64,000 nt of DNA from Lycium barbarum (GCF_019175385.1 NC_083341.1:22700203-22764202), one strand, 5' to 3'; numbered from the stretch's first letter, positions 10,904 to 22,167 are shown. The notes: a model not told the origin generated them from the letters alone. Translations and numbers: made by a program.

Positions 10904-11413
10904 TGTTAAGTTAATGTTTTAATTAATTTGAAATATTTCATCTCATTAAAGTTTTCCAAACTAAATGAATGTGAATTTGAAGATACATTCTTCATTTAGT
11001 ATTTTACGTTTTAGGTTCTTGAAAGTTACATGAAAGTTGCATGTATTTTAAGAAAAATTCATGAACCTATTTTAAATCCTATTTAATGAAAACTTTTATG
11101 TTATGTAATTTTTATCCTATAAATAGTGTTTCATTCGTTTGGAAAAGGCAAGCACTTGAAGAAAACAATTTCCCCTTAAAACTTTAGAGAGACATTGATC
11201 CAAAGGTGAAATCACCAATTCAAGAATAGAAGAGCAACTTTCTTGAATGCTACTTGTTGTGGCTTAGTTGAATCCCGAAGATAGAGTTGTTATTTATTCT
11301 TCCGTTTGCTCGTAGGAGAGACTCCAACTATCTTCAAGAAACGTCTTAACGTGCCTCTAAGCCAAGCAAGTTTATTTTGGATTTCTTTTATTATTATCAT
11401 TCTTGTTCTAACA
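10904..11413 (+). repeat. 5' LTR of the copia element
   Basis: The 510-bp LTR has TG...CA ends. A TATA box, ctataaata, lies at 11118-11126, which would place the transcript start near 11150 and give an R-U5 region of about 265 nt. The segment 11317-11337 inside R-U5 is complementary to the leader just after the LTR (see the priming site entry). Confidence 0.93.
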
Positions 11414-11433
11414 ATTTGAAGATAGTTGTCTCT
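11414..11433 (+). promoter_or_regulatory. Putative self-complementary priming site / leader of the copia element
   Basis: Only 20 nt separate the LTR end (11413) from the gag ATG (11434), and they contain no TGGTATCAGAGC-type tRNA site. Positions 11416-11428 (TTGAAGATAGTTG) are the exact reverse complement of 11325-11337 in the LTR. After a 3-nt bulge, 11429-11433 (TCTCT) pair with 11317-11321 (AGAGA), giving 18 pairs in all. This fits a self-primed reverse transcription site or a U5-leader stem. The predicted transcript start lies upstream of the pairing partner, so a fold-back end as in yeast Tf1 would need a processed RNA. Confidence 0.55.
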
Positions 11434-12738
11434 ATGGCTACTACATCAACATTGAATGGTGTTCCATCTCTACCTAATCCTAATTTTGAAATATTCGATG
11501 GCAAAGACTTTCCTAGATGGCGTGGAAAGATGGAATTCTTTTTAAGACGATTGAAGTTGGCATATGCTCTTGAACAACCTTGTCCTAATGCTCCAGGTTC
11601 TGAGGTAGCAACTGACGAGGCTACTTTGATTAAAGAACAAATTGTCAAGTGGAAAGATGATGATTATTTATGTAAGAATTATATTCTTGGAGGAATGTCC
11701 AACAAATTTTATGATCAATATTATACCAAGTGCAAATTTGCTAAGGATATTTGGGACGCTCTCCAAAATATTTATTTGGCGGAAGAGGCGAGTTCAAAGA
11801 AATTTCTTATTTCAAACTATATGGAATTCAAACTGGTTGATGATAAGTCAATCACTGAACAAGTGCAAGAATTCCAACTTATAGCTAATAAAATTGCTAT
11901 CTCTGGAATTGCTCTTGATGAAAATCTTCATATTGGTGCTATTGTCTCGAAACTTCCTTCCTCTTGGAAAGAATACAGAAGCAAACTCTTACACAAGAAA
12001 GAAGATTTGACTCTTGAGCAATTGTTGCAGCATTTGCAAATTGAACAAGAGACTCGATATCGTGACAATAATATTTTGAAGGAACCCGTCATGAAAGCTC
12101 ATGTGGTTGAAGAAAAATCAACCAAGAAGGAATCTGTTAATAAGAAAATTCTGAAGGCAAAGAGAAGTACGAATTTTAAGCGTACTAGTACCAATTCTAA
12201 GTCGGTTGAATGTTACCACTGTCACAAATTTGGTCACTACGCGCGTGATTGTAAAATTCTTAAAGCTGAAAAGAAGAAAGAAAAGACAAATAATCATGGA
12301 AAAGATGAATTTGTAGCAATGGTTACTGAAGCATTTGTAGCAGGAAATCAAGTGGAATGGTGGATAGACACTGGCGCAACTCGTCATATATCAGGTGATC
12401 GAAATGCTTTCAAGACCTATGAATTAGTGGGGGACGATAAAGTTTTGTATATGGGAAACTCGTCCTCTGCTAAGGTTGTGGGAAAAGGAACTGTTGAATT
12501 GAAGTTTACTTCCGGAAAGATAGTCACGTTGATGGACGTATTGCATGTTCCTGAAATTCGAAAGAACTTGGTATCAGGTACGCTTCTTTCGAAGCATGGT
12601 TTTAGAATGATTTTTGAGGCAGATAAATTTATACTGTCTAAAAATGGCATATTTGTTGGAAAAGGCTATGCTACAAATGGAATGTTCAAACTCAATATTG
12701 ATAATGAAAATTTTCTGCTTATATTGTGGAGTCTCTAG
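11434..12738 (+). pseudogene. Copia gag and protease (first frame, ends at a frameshift)
   Basis: This frame starts at ATG 11434 ([20 protein letters not shown]). An earlier in-frame ATG at 11377 lies in the LTR and is unlikely to be used. It is 434 aa long to the stop. The N-terminal half is a copia gag of the UBN2 type ([18 protein letters not shown]). A zinc knuckle [14 protein letters not shown] of the CX2CX4HX4C form follows. The aspartic protease has active site [14 protein letters not shown]. Gag forms the cytoplasmic particle that packages element RNA, and the protease cuts the polyprotein. Reading leaves the pol frame in the T-run at 12711-12714, where one T appears lost (or two gained), and stops at the TAG ending 12738. 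In intact copia elements this frame continues into integrase without a break. Confidence 0.88.
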
Positions 12739-15254
12739 ATTTATGGCATGAGCGTCTTGGTCATGTGAATTTTAGATCCATACAACTTATGGTGAAAAAT
12801 GGATTAATTACGGACTGTGGAGAAGACCATACTACTAAGTGTCTTACTTGTAGTAAATGCAAGATAACAAAGAAACCTTTTAAGACGGTTGAAAGGACAT
12901 CCACACTTTTGGAATTAATTTACACCGATATCTGTGAGATGGATTGTTCGTCACGTCATGGTAAGAGATATTTTATCATTTTCATTGACGATTACTCAAG
13001 ATATACATATGTCTTTCCATTAAGAACAAAAGATGAGGCATTTGAGTCTTAAAAAACATATAAAGCAGAAGTTGAAAATAAATTGAATTTGAAGATTAAA
13101 TCAATTAGATCTGATAGAGGTGGAGAATATTTAAAATCAGATTTTATTGATTTTTGTGAAAAAGAAGGCATTGAAAAGAAATTGACTACATCTTATACAC
13201 CACAGCAAAATGGTGTAGCAAAAAGGAAAAATAGGACTTTCATAGAAATGGTTAATTCTATGCTTTATGGATCTGGTATGCCTGGAAATTTGTGGACTGA
13301 AGCCTTATTTTCAGCCTGTCATATTTTGAATCGAATACCTTCCAAGAAACTTGAGGCATCCCCTTATGAACTTTGGAAGAACCGAAAGCCAAATATAAAT
13401 TATTTTAAAGTATGGGGTTGTTTGGCTCATGTTAGATTACCAGATCAACATTTGGCTAAGGTTGGCTATAGAGGAGTAGATTGTGTGTTTATTGGTTATT
13501 CTCAGATCAGTAAGGCTTATAGATTCTTGAATCTTGAGACTCCAAGTCCTCACACAATTATTGAATCCTTACATGCTAACCCTTTTTAGCATATATTTCC
13601 TAAGAAAAAAGAATCTTTAGAACAAGATGCAAGTTCTTTTACATCTCCTCTTAAAAGGAAAACAGTTGAGTCCGTGGAAGAAAGCCATCCGAGGCGCAGT
13701 ATAAGATCAGCCCAACCAAAGAACTTTGGACCTGATTTTCAAGTTTATTTGGTTGAAAAAGATCCTGAAAGTTACGCTGAAGCAGTATCTTCCCATGATG
13801 CTCCTTTTTGGCGTGAAGCTATTGATGATGAAATGCATTCTATCATGTCAAATAATACATGGATTTTATCAAATCTTCCTCCTGGGTGTAAACCTATTGG
13901 CTGTAGATGGATATTTAGGAAGAAATTAAAATCTGATGGTACTATAGATAAGTACAAAGCTCGCTTGGTAGCAAAAGGTTTTACTCAAATGAAATATATT
14001 GATTATTTTGATACCTTTGCACCTGTAGCTCGGATGTCATCTATTCGGCTCTTGATTGCTTTAGCAGCAATTCATAATATGATAATTCATCAAATGGATG
14101 TGAAGACTGCGTTTTTGAATGGAGATCTAGATGAAGAAGTTTACATGAAACAACCAGAGGAGTTTATCATTCCTGGTCAGGAACATAAAGTTTGTAAGCT
14201 TCTTAAATCTCTTTATGGATTAAAACAAGCTCCAAAGCAATGGCATGAGAAATTTAGCAAGGCCATAATTTCTAATGGCTACTCAATCAATGGTGGCGAT
14301 ATATGCATATTCAGTAAATTTCAAGAAAATTCTGGAGTTATAATCTGTCTCTATGTGGATGACATGTTGATTTTTGGAACTGATATTGAAAGAGTTAAAG
14401 AAACAAAATCATTTCTTGCTTCTCAGTTTGAATTGAAGGATCTTGGAGAAGCTGATGTAATTTTGGGCATTAAAATTGTGAGATCAGCTAATGGTTTGAC
14501 TCTTACTCAAGCAAGTTATATTGAGAAAGTTCTGAAGAGGTTTGGTCATTTTGATGACAAGTCTGCTCCTATACCATTTGATCCTAGCATCAAACTAGTG
14601 CGAAACTCTACTGACGTTCTTGATCAATTGACGTATTCTCAGATTGTTGGGAGTCTTATGTATGCCATGTATTGTACCAGGCCAGATATTGGTTATGCAG
14701 TAGGAACTTTGAGCAAGTGTACTAGTAACCCCGGAGTTGAACATTGGAATGCCTTAATTCGTGTTTTAAGGTATCTAAAGGGCACGATTAATAATGGCCT
14801 ACATTATTCTACCTTTCCAGCAGTTATTGAAGGCTATAGTGATGCTACTTGGAATTCTGATCCAAATGACTCTAAATCTATTACTGCTTGGATTTTCACT
14901 TTGGCCGGAGCAGCAATCTCTTGGAAATCAAAGAAGCAGACATGTATTACTCACTCAACCATGGAGTCAGAATTTATAGCTATGTCTTCTGCTGGAGAAG
15001 AAGTTGACTGGCTTCGAAGTATGCTAATAGATATTCCTATGTGGAGTAAGCCAATGCCACCTTTGACTATCTATTGTGATAATAAAGCTGCTATTTTTCG
15101 GGCTTCAAGTGATTGTTACAATGGCAAATCGAGGCAAGTTCGTCTCAAACACAATCATGTGAGAAGACTATTGGAGGATGGCATAATATCGCTTCAATAT
15201 GTGAAGTCCAGATTTAATCTAGCATATCCTTTGTCTAAAGGATTAGGCAAATAG
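12721..15254 (+). pseudogene. Copia integrase, reverse transcriptase and RNase H (broken pol)
   Basis: This frame picks up pol after the frameshift. Integrase has the HHCC zinc site (WHERLGHVN ... CLTCSKC) and a catalytic core with YTDICEMD and RSDRGGEYLK. The third acidic residue, normally Glu in NGVAERKNR, is Lys here (AAA at 13221-13223). Two in-frame stops occur, TAA at 13050-13052 in integrase and TAG at 13587-13589 in the linker. Reverse transcriptase follows with DKYKARLVAKGFTQ, HQMDVKTAFLNGDLDEEVYM and the YVDD box (ICLYVDDMLIFG). RNase H has GYSDATWNSD, TMESEFIAMS and IYCDNKAAI and ends at TAG 15254. The RT-RNase H part alone is an open 526-codon frame from 13674. The element could not integrate on its own. 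Confidence 0.9.
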
Positions 15255-15434
15255 TTAGTAATGGAAACTTGTAAAGGGATGGGAATAAAGCCTGTTGTAA
15301 ATTAATTATACTTTATGGTAACCCTACCTAATGATGTAATCTTAGGTTCAAAGGGAAAAACAAGTAAATTTACAATTGTGGAGCACATCAATAAAATTTC
15401 CATTTCTTCAAAGAGTGAGTAAATGTGCATAGGT

Positions 15435-15725
15435 TGAGATTCTATTCTATTAATAAATCTATAAGACCGATCTCGGTTGGAGTTAGTATGACGACTCTTG
15501 ATAGATTTACCAATATTCCTACTGTAGAGGAGGATGAGATTATATTCTCTTAATAAGTCTATCAACCGGTATCGGTTGGAGTGTGTAGGAACCCTCTTGA
15601 TAGATTTACCGACACTTTGCTGTAAAGGAGGATGAGATTAAATTCTCTTAATGAATTCATAGACTATTTGGTCGGAGTATGCAAAGTTACTCTTGATGAA
15701 TTCACCGCGCTAAGTGTGAAGTGAA
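15435..15725. repeat. Three ~98-100 bp tandem repeats in the copia 3' non-coding region
   Basis: Units starting TGAGAT lie at 15435, 15535 and 15633. Each has the order tgagattnnattctnttaat, then a cggttggagt-like block, then actcttgatnnattyacc and gtnnaggagga. The array lies between the pol stop (15254) and the polypurine tract, so it is carried in the element's RNA. Units have diverged by about a quarter. Confidence 0.75.
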
Positions 15726-16025
15726 GGCCACTTCAATAAGATTTTTAACAAGGAAATCTTAAAGCACTTAGTTTAAAGGATTCAGGACATATAGTTGTAA
15801 GGTGTCAAAGGATTACGATTTTCACCGGAACATAGTAATGTGCGTGGAAATTTTTCTACTTCATTTAATGATCTACTTAGTTCAAGATTCGTTCACTAAG
15901 TAGTCAATGATTTAGAATGTATTCACTAGCTAATGGTTCAAGTCCAAAAGACTCCATTATTGATGCATATTACTATATTAATGTCTCAAAAATATTTTCA
16001 AAATTTCTTGAAACAAGTGGGGGAT

Positions 16026-16534
16026 TGTTAAGTTAATGTTTTAATTAATTTTGAAATATTTCATCTGATTAAAGTTTTCCAAACTAAATGAATGTGAATT
16101 TGAAGATACATTCTTCATTTAGTATTTTACGTTTTAGGTTCTTGAAAGTTACATGAAAGTTGCATGTATTTTAAGAAAAATTCATGAACCTATTTTAAAT
16201 CCTATTTAATGAAAACTTTTATGTTATGTAATTTTATCCTATAAATAGTGTTTCATTCTTTTGGAAAAGGCAAGCACCTGAAGAAAACAATTTCCCCTTA
16301 AAACTTTAGAGAGACATTGATCAAAAGGTGAAATCACCAATTCAAGAATAGAAGAGCAACTTTCTTGAATGCTACTTGTTGTGGCTTAGTTGAATCCCGA
16401 AGATAGAGTTGTTATTTATTCTTCCGTTTGCTCGTAGGAGAGACTCCAACTATCTTCAAGAAACGTCTTACGTGCCTCTAAGCCAAGCAAGTTTATTTTG
16501 GATTTCTTTTACTATTATCATTCTTGTTCTAACA
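16026..16534 (+). repeat. 3' LTR of the copia element
   Basis: The 509-bp LTR is about 99% identical to 10904-11413. It is preceded by a polypurine tract ending 16025 and followed by target duplication ttttg at 16535-16539. Confidence 0.93.
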
Positions 16535-16539
16535 TTTTG

Positions 16540-17400
16540 ATAATCAAACAAATTATTTTTTGATCGAATTTTTTTCATATGCCTTTAAAATATTTTAAAT
16601 TATTAATAAAAGGTAACTTATAATACTTTTTTACGTAGAGTTCTTCAAACACTTATTCTTCAGGTCACAAGCTTCAAGCAATTCTTGGAGTACTAATTAA
16701 CTTGAAGGTACTAATTTTCTATTCTTTTTAATACATGATATAATTTTAAGGCATAAAACAACATCAGAGTACGCCTTAAGGTATGCTTCTTATACTCTTC
16801 CTCTTCCTTTTTTGTGATTGAGAATTTTTTAACCTACAGTGGTTCTTTCTTGATTATCTAACCGATAATATATACTCTCTCCATCCCAATTTATGTAATG
16901 ATGTCTAAATTTCGATAGTCAAGCGAATTATTTTTTGACAACAATTTTTTCATATACCTTTTAAATATTTTGAATTATTAATTATCGTAATTTAGAATAC
17001 TTTTTATGTAGAGTTCTCCAAACACATATTCTTCAGGCGACCAGTTTCAAGCAATTCTTGGAACAGTAATTAACTTGAAGGTACTAATTTTCTATTCATT
17101 ACGTTTGTGCGAATACTTTTAAAACATGATTTAATATAAGAAGTAAAACAACATAGGACAACGCCTTGAGGTACGCTTCTCATACTTTTCCTCTTCCCTT
17201 TTTTGTGATTTAGAAGAATTTTAATCTAGATATATAGTGGTTCTTTCTTGATCATCTGATCAATAGCATATACTCTCTCCATCCCAATTTACGTAATTTT
17301 CGATAGTCAAACGAATTATTCTTTGACTGCAATGTTTTCATATGCCTTTTAAATATTTTGAATTATAAATTATATTGTAACTTATAGTACTTTTGTGCAG
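16540..17400. repeat. Second and third units of the 373-bp tandem repeat
   Basis: The gtagagttcttcaaacactt block at 16635 recurs at 17008 as gtagagttctccaaacacat, a spacing of 373 bp. The following blocks are in the same order: caggcgaccag, acttgaaggtactaatttt, acaacat...cgcc, ggttctttcttgat and ctctctccatcccaattt. The same two units are at 44631 and 45003 in copy 2. Confidence 0.75.
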
Positions 17401-18039
17401 CTACACCTTTTTTGTCTATTCTTTTGTTTGATTTTTATCTTTCTGAAAAGTTCAAATATTATAGGTGCATAGCAGATATATCCAGAATTAATAATTGTAA
17501 ATCTTTCATCAAAATAGTAAAAAATTAGTTATATTTTTTGGTCGATATCGATATATGTGGCAAGTTTGAATTACAAAATGAAGTTAAAAGTATACAAAAA
17601 GATCCACTGGTTATTTAAAGTTAGAACATGTGTTTGATGGTTTTGTAATATTTGAATTGGAGTGACCGGATATCGTCCGAAACATAAAGATGAATAACTA
17701 GATTAAGTTAGAAAAATATTATTTAGAGTTACATTACTTTTATTTTATAAAGTACACAAACGTTATTTGATTGTATCTCATCAATCTTGGTAGTTCATTT
17801 CTATTAAGTAAAATAATTGTTCTTTACAATTACATGAATATTCTTTACACTTTATATTGATACACAAAATTTGCTCGTACAATAATTAAATTAGTTATAT
17901 AATGTGTTGACTTGATCTAACATGATCAATTGTTATGAACAGCACATGTGAGAATTAAAGATCTAATAGATACACAATATTTGTAATTTAATATGATTAC
18001 TAAATTAAAGTCAAATCCGTCAAGTTTAATTTACTATGA
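17401..18039. other. Anonymous duplicated intergenic DNA
   Basis: AT-rich DNA matching about 45395-46020. I see no genes, transposon ends or strong repeats in it. Confidence 0.5.
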
Positions 18040-18790
18040 TTTTGCGTTTTAGTACGTCGCCTCTATGGAGGACTTTCAGGAACGGAGCAAGACGACCGAT
18101 TTTATAGAGCTACGGTAGGGATAAATCAAAGCTTTTGCTCTATCGGCATTAGGCAAGGACAACCCTCGACTCATGAGCTAGATAAAAAAAAGGAAAAACC
18201 TATGGAATTGGTTAACCTAGCTAATGGATGAGTGTATACATTGAAATTTTACCAGATTTTAAATAGGATTTTACAAGACGAGACCAATCCATCTTTAAAT
18301 TCTAAGGTTCGTTAGGATTTTTTGGAGGCTACTCTACCCTATACCCTAGCTCACGTCTATATATATATAAAGGGAAACATTCCCTTGAAAAAGCATCTCG
18401 AATATCTTATAATTAACTCATAGGTATTTACAAAGAGATTAAGATCTTAAATATCCCATAAATTCTTGGGTATTCAAAAAGAGATCAAGATATCGTGACA
18501 AAAGGAGATTTTCCTCAAAATCAACTCAAAATATCAAAGTGTTGCCCGACATTCTTGGCGATCAAATACATCACAAGGAAGTTCAAATCATCCTACGTTC
18601 GAGAAATATGATACTAATGGCTCTCGAATCACGGAGATAATCAAGAGAGAAGAATCAAGGGAACAAACAGAATTGTACCCACATTGTTTATTAATAAAAT
18701 TATGTTTCTTCATATTAATTTTGTGATTGCAATTATTTTCCATATCGCAGATTGTTTCTTGAAAACAATGAGTGTTGTTAATCATAATAT
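18040..18790. mobile_element. Probable gypsy-type LTR remnant
   Basis: The stretch has the internal organisation of an LTR. There is a TATA box (ctatatatatataaagg near 18358), then a region rich in short A-rich words, then gaattgtacccacattgttt and attaataaaattatgttt, which resemble the 3' parts of LTRs I know from Solanaceae gypsy elements. I cannot fix the TG and CA ends or a target duplication. It is shared with copy 2 (about 46020-46785). Confidence 0.4.
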
Positions 18791-18899
18791 CATATGTGAA
18801 TTCTATGAATATGATAAGTTAATTATAAGCAAGCAATTATTATAGGTATGGCATGTGTAACTTTTGAATCACTGAAGTAATAAATTGTTTGATAGTGTC

Positions 18900-19225
18900 T
18901 TTGGTCAAATTTTAACGATCAGCTTATTTTGAAAAATACTCTTTGTCAAAAGTTCTTTAGAGAAAGCACTTTTGGAAAGTAAAAATTTGTGTCTGGCTAA
19001 ATAATTTGATAAATTTATTTTTGTCAATTTAGAGAAGCAATTTGTGCTAGCCGAAATGTTTTGAGAACTGCTTGTGAGGAGAAGCTACATTTTTCAACTT
19101 CTAAAAAACAGTTATACTACTGGTACATTTTTTTCCCTTAAAAATTTGATCAAACATCTCAGCTCTCTCGAAATAAGCACTTTAAGAAAAAATTAAGCAC
19201 TTTTGGCTTCAGAAGCTTGACCAAA
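18900..19225. mobile_element. MITE-like inverted-repeat element (about 326 bp)
   Basis: The left end tttggtcaaattttaacgat plus cagctta pairs imperfectly with the right end ggcttcagaagcttgaccaaa. Interior blocks agcacttttgg also recur in inverse. This family of fold-back elements with TTTGGTCAA ends is common in plants. No clean target duplication was seen. The copy 2 equivalent is 46900-47227. Confidence 0.55.
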
Positions 19226-19462
19226 CAAGTTATTTGTCGCCCAATTTTAACTTTCAACTATAAACAAAAATCCGATCACCAACATATGTACAATTATGAA
19301 AGAAAAATGGTACAATTTCCTAATCAAGTGAGTTACAATGTATAGTTTAATACAAAATCTTGGGTAAAGATCCCCTCCAGTACCAATTCCTCCGGTACTT
19401 CTCAATGGTACTTTAGATTTAAGCCACGTGTCGTATTAAACTTTTCATTCTTGAGAAAGAAT

Positions 19463-20332
19463 CGGATCCGGCTCCTTTCCATTATCCTTTCTCACCATTT
19501 CGTCGAGTACACATCTAGATGAGAGACATGTGTCCAATCTAATTTTTAAAGGTCAAGATTTCATTACACTGACAAGTATTATAACCATAGTTACGTGAAT
19601 AAGTTTGAAAAACTACTCTCCAGATTTGATATTAAAATAAATTTCCCACAAATTTTGGTACACATTAATTTCATATTATATTTTTATATTCAAATATTAA
19701 AATATAGAAGATGAACTTAACAACGTGTGTTGTTTAGCCTGATAAACAGTAGTCTTCGATAACATTTTGGCTTTAGAAGAATATTTTCTTTTATTTCACA
19801 AAAAAGAAGAAGATAAAAGAGTATTTTTTTAAAAGAACACATTTCTTCTTTTTTTCCCGTCAATTATAGTAGCCACGGCACATGTGCAGCAATCAATTTC
19901 TCCTTGAATTTTAGAATTTGGGTATTTCACATTTGTAATTCAGATGCCCTCTCGCCTTTTCTTTTTCCTGTTCTTTTATTTTATGGTTTTTGTCAACATT
20001 GATAATCCTTCCCTTGTTTTGTTTCTCCACATAATATTTCAAAAATAAATTACAGAAAGTTGTTCAAACCTAAGCTTAAATGTGGCATAGTTAACATTTA
20101 TTAATATATAAGATGAAATTAATAATATTAATGGGTAACAAAGTCTGTGGGAATATCTTTTTCTTACCAAAGTTGGAAAGTAGTTTTCTAAAATTTATTC
20201 ACTTAACTATGGTTATTATACTTGTTAGTGTGATTAAATCTTGACCTTTAAAATAAAATAGAATACAGTCTCTCATCTAGATGTGTACTTGACGAAATGA
20301 AGAGAAAGGGTAATGGAGAGGAGTCGGATCCG
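19463..20332. mobile_element. Foldback element with ~190-bp terminal inverted repeats
   Basis: Arms at about 19463-19650 and 20145-20332 are inverted copies of each other. They start cggatccggctcctttccat and end with the complement of cggatccgactcctctccat. Inside, the blocks tttcgtcgagtacacatcta, aaaggtcaagattt and ataaccatagttacgtgaat occur in both arms. The central 490 bp has no coding potential. Long arms suggest a Mutator-like or foldback class, but no convincing target duplication was found. The copy 2 equivalent is 47465-48344. Confidence 0.65.
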
Positions 20333-20394
20333 ATAGAATCAACATCTTTCTTTTTATGTTTGGTCTTTCTTCGTTATATCGTCTCAACTTCTTA

Positions 20395-20664
20395 CTCCCT
20401 CCGTTTCAAATTATTTGTTGTGGTTACTAAAAATAGTTGTCTCAAACTATTTGTCATTTTAAAAGTTCAAGGCACAATTAATTATTTTTTTTCTCCATTT
20501 TACCTCTATCTCCATAAATAGAGATATATATAAACAGAGTAAACATTTAATGGGAAGAAATTATAACTTAGAAATAAATAAGGGTAAAGTTAGTCAAATA
20601 TCCCCTAATTAATATTTCTTAAGGGGCGTATAAAAAAAACGACAAATAATTTGAGACGGGGGAG
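20395..20664. mobile_element. Stowaway-type MITE (270 bp)
   Basis: Left end ctccctccgtttcaaattat plus ttgt and right end acaaataatttgagacgggg plus gag are inverted repeats. TA flanks both sides at 20393-20394 and 20665-20666. The copy 2 equivalent is 48412-48671. Confidence 0.85.
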
Positions 20665-20666
20665 TA

Positions 20667-21594
20667 TGTCCCAAACATCTCTCTCACCCTCAGCTGCAGC
20701 TACAGAAGAAGGCTAAGGAGCATTTTCAACAAATGGAAGCAACAAATTTTCCAATGGCTTCCATTTGCGTTTTAAATTACATTAATTCTATTTATTCCAG
20801 CAAAACTAAACTCATTATTTAATTTATCCAACAGTAAAAAATAGATTATTTTAGTTTCTCCAAAGAAAATAAGTTGGGTTTTTACGGTGGAATTGGGTAC
20901 AAGAAAATGATTGTGCATAATTCAGAAAAGTTTCTCTCTGGATGGAGAGAAAGAAATGGAATGATAAAAGTTCTTTGTTGAGGAATTATTCGTGTTTTGT
21001 GTATTCTGAGAGAAAATGAATTTTACGAGATGGGTAAATTGCAAAAGATGCAATTAAAATTTTATAAGAGTACGTGGCAGCAATCAAGACTTGCATTGAG
21101 ATGTGCTGGAGGTGGTGATCCAAACCCCAAAATCTTAGTAAGCACACGCATATCGTAAATGCTCTGGATAGGGTTTCAATTATTTTTTTTCTTTGCACAT
21201 GCACCTTACGAAAATAGTGGATCGCTGAAGCAAGTCAGCACATTAAAATTAGGATTTTTTTAATCCTTGTATCTAAGCAGATTTAAGTATGTGATTTCAA
21301 TTCCTCAACCTAATGGACGTTATAATAGCTTTTGATATGTTCCCTTTTTCTTTTCTTTCAGAATTTAGACTATCATGCTTAGCTTATATACTAATATATA
21401 TCTCATCCCTCATTCTTTTAGCTGCTAAAACAGAGTTAGTGATCAGTGAAGAACGTAAGGTTGTGTTTGACTCTTGAGCAGAGGCAGAATTAGAATTTTA
21501 AATTTATGAGTTCGAATTTTTATTTTTTATTTTTTTTAAGTTATTGGATTCTAAATTAATAATTTGAATTTCTCAAGACAAGTACTCCCTCTGT
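20667..21594. other. Anonymous duplicated DNA between two MITEs
   Basis: This matches about 48674-49587. A minus-strand 72-codon frame at 20986-21204 is present in both copies with a few changes, but that only reflects their recent duplication. It matches nothing I recognise and I do not call it a gene. Confidence 0.5.
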
Positions 21595-21707
21595 TTCAAT
21601 TTATATGAACCTATTACTATTTGTGGAGTCTATGAGGTGGTTCTTTGACCATGTTTTCCTTACATTTTTTCCAAATTTTTGAATTATAAATTATCATTAC
21701 TTATAGT
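21595..21707. mobile_element. Left half of a Stowaway MITE, cut by a deletion
   Basis: This begins ctccctctgtttcaatttat and runs to the breakpoint at 21706-21708. The complete MITE with both ends is at 49588-49843. The right half is missing here, replaced directly by the middle of a gypsy LTR. Confidence 0.8.
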
Positions 21708-22167
21708 TTACACTTAGACAATTTTCAGGAATTTTTCCCACTTTTGGAACCCTACCTCACTGAGCGCGGTCCAAGGCGAGCCCTTGCCTCGCTTTGGGGC
21801 GAGCTCGGGGAGCTCCTCTGTCACTTTTACACTCAGTCGACAGCGTTCAGTAAAATTAGCATAACGTCTAGCACAGAGCTCCGTTCGGGCTCCACAATAT
21901 ACCTTTGGAAATCTATTTCAAAGGGCTACAATTTTCATGTTTTAAGTTTTCTCAAATTCGTAACATAATTTCACGAAAATGGCCCAGAAGACAGACCTAC
22001 CGAAACTTAGGCTAGTTTAAGAGCCCTTAAGAACTTTACTAGTTGGTTTGACTTCAAAACAACTACCTTCCACCCGAATTCATCTCGAATGGATTCATAT
22101 AGATAGAATATCATCTTAACACTAGTTTTACACATTCACACCTGATCCAAATTTATGGAGTGTTACA
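21708..22167 (-). repeat. Truncated 3' LTR of the gypsy element
   Basis: This 460-bp piece matches the right-hand part of the 2.2-kb LTR and ends in gttaca next to the polypurine tract. The rest was deleted at 21708. Confidence 0.85.

Larger units (their letters stand above)
10904..16534 (+). mobile_element. Full-length Ty1/copia LTR retrotransposon, recently inserted, coding region broken
   Basis: LTRs at 10904-11413 and 16026-16534 both start TGTTAAGTTAATG and end TTCTAACA. They differ by 5 substitutions and 3 single-base indels over 510 bp. The 5-bp target duplication ttttg lies at 10899-10903 and 16535-16539. Copy 2 has the empty site at about 44535. A polypurine tract (gtggggga) precedes the 3' LTR. 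The interior encodes gag, protease, integrase, reverse transcriptase and RNase H in copia order, interrupted by one frameshift and two stops. The lineage was not determined. The insertion is younger than the segmental duplication. Confidence 0.95.

Noticed and set aside
18588..18785. Frame conserved between the two copies (with 46588-46788)
   Set aside because: Everything around it is equally conserved because the segment was recently duplicated. There is no coding signature.
20735..20775. Perfect 11-bp inverted repeat caaatggaagc/gcttccatttg, considered as a small-RNA hairpin
   Set aside because: A short stem with a 17-nt loop is expected by chance in a window this size and lacks the length of a plant microRNA precursor.
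20986..21204. 72-codon minus-strand frame conserved at 48993-49211
   Set aside because: Same reason: conservation equals that of flanking non-coding DNA, and no family is recognised.
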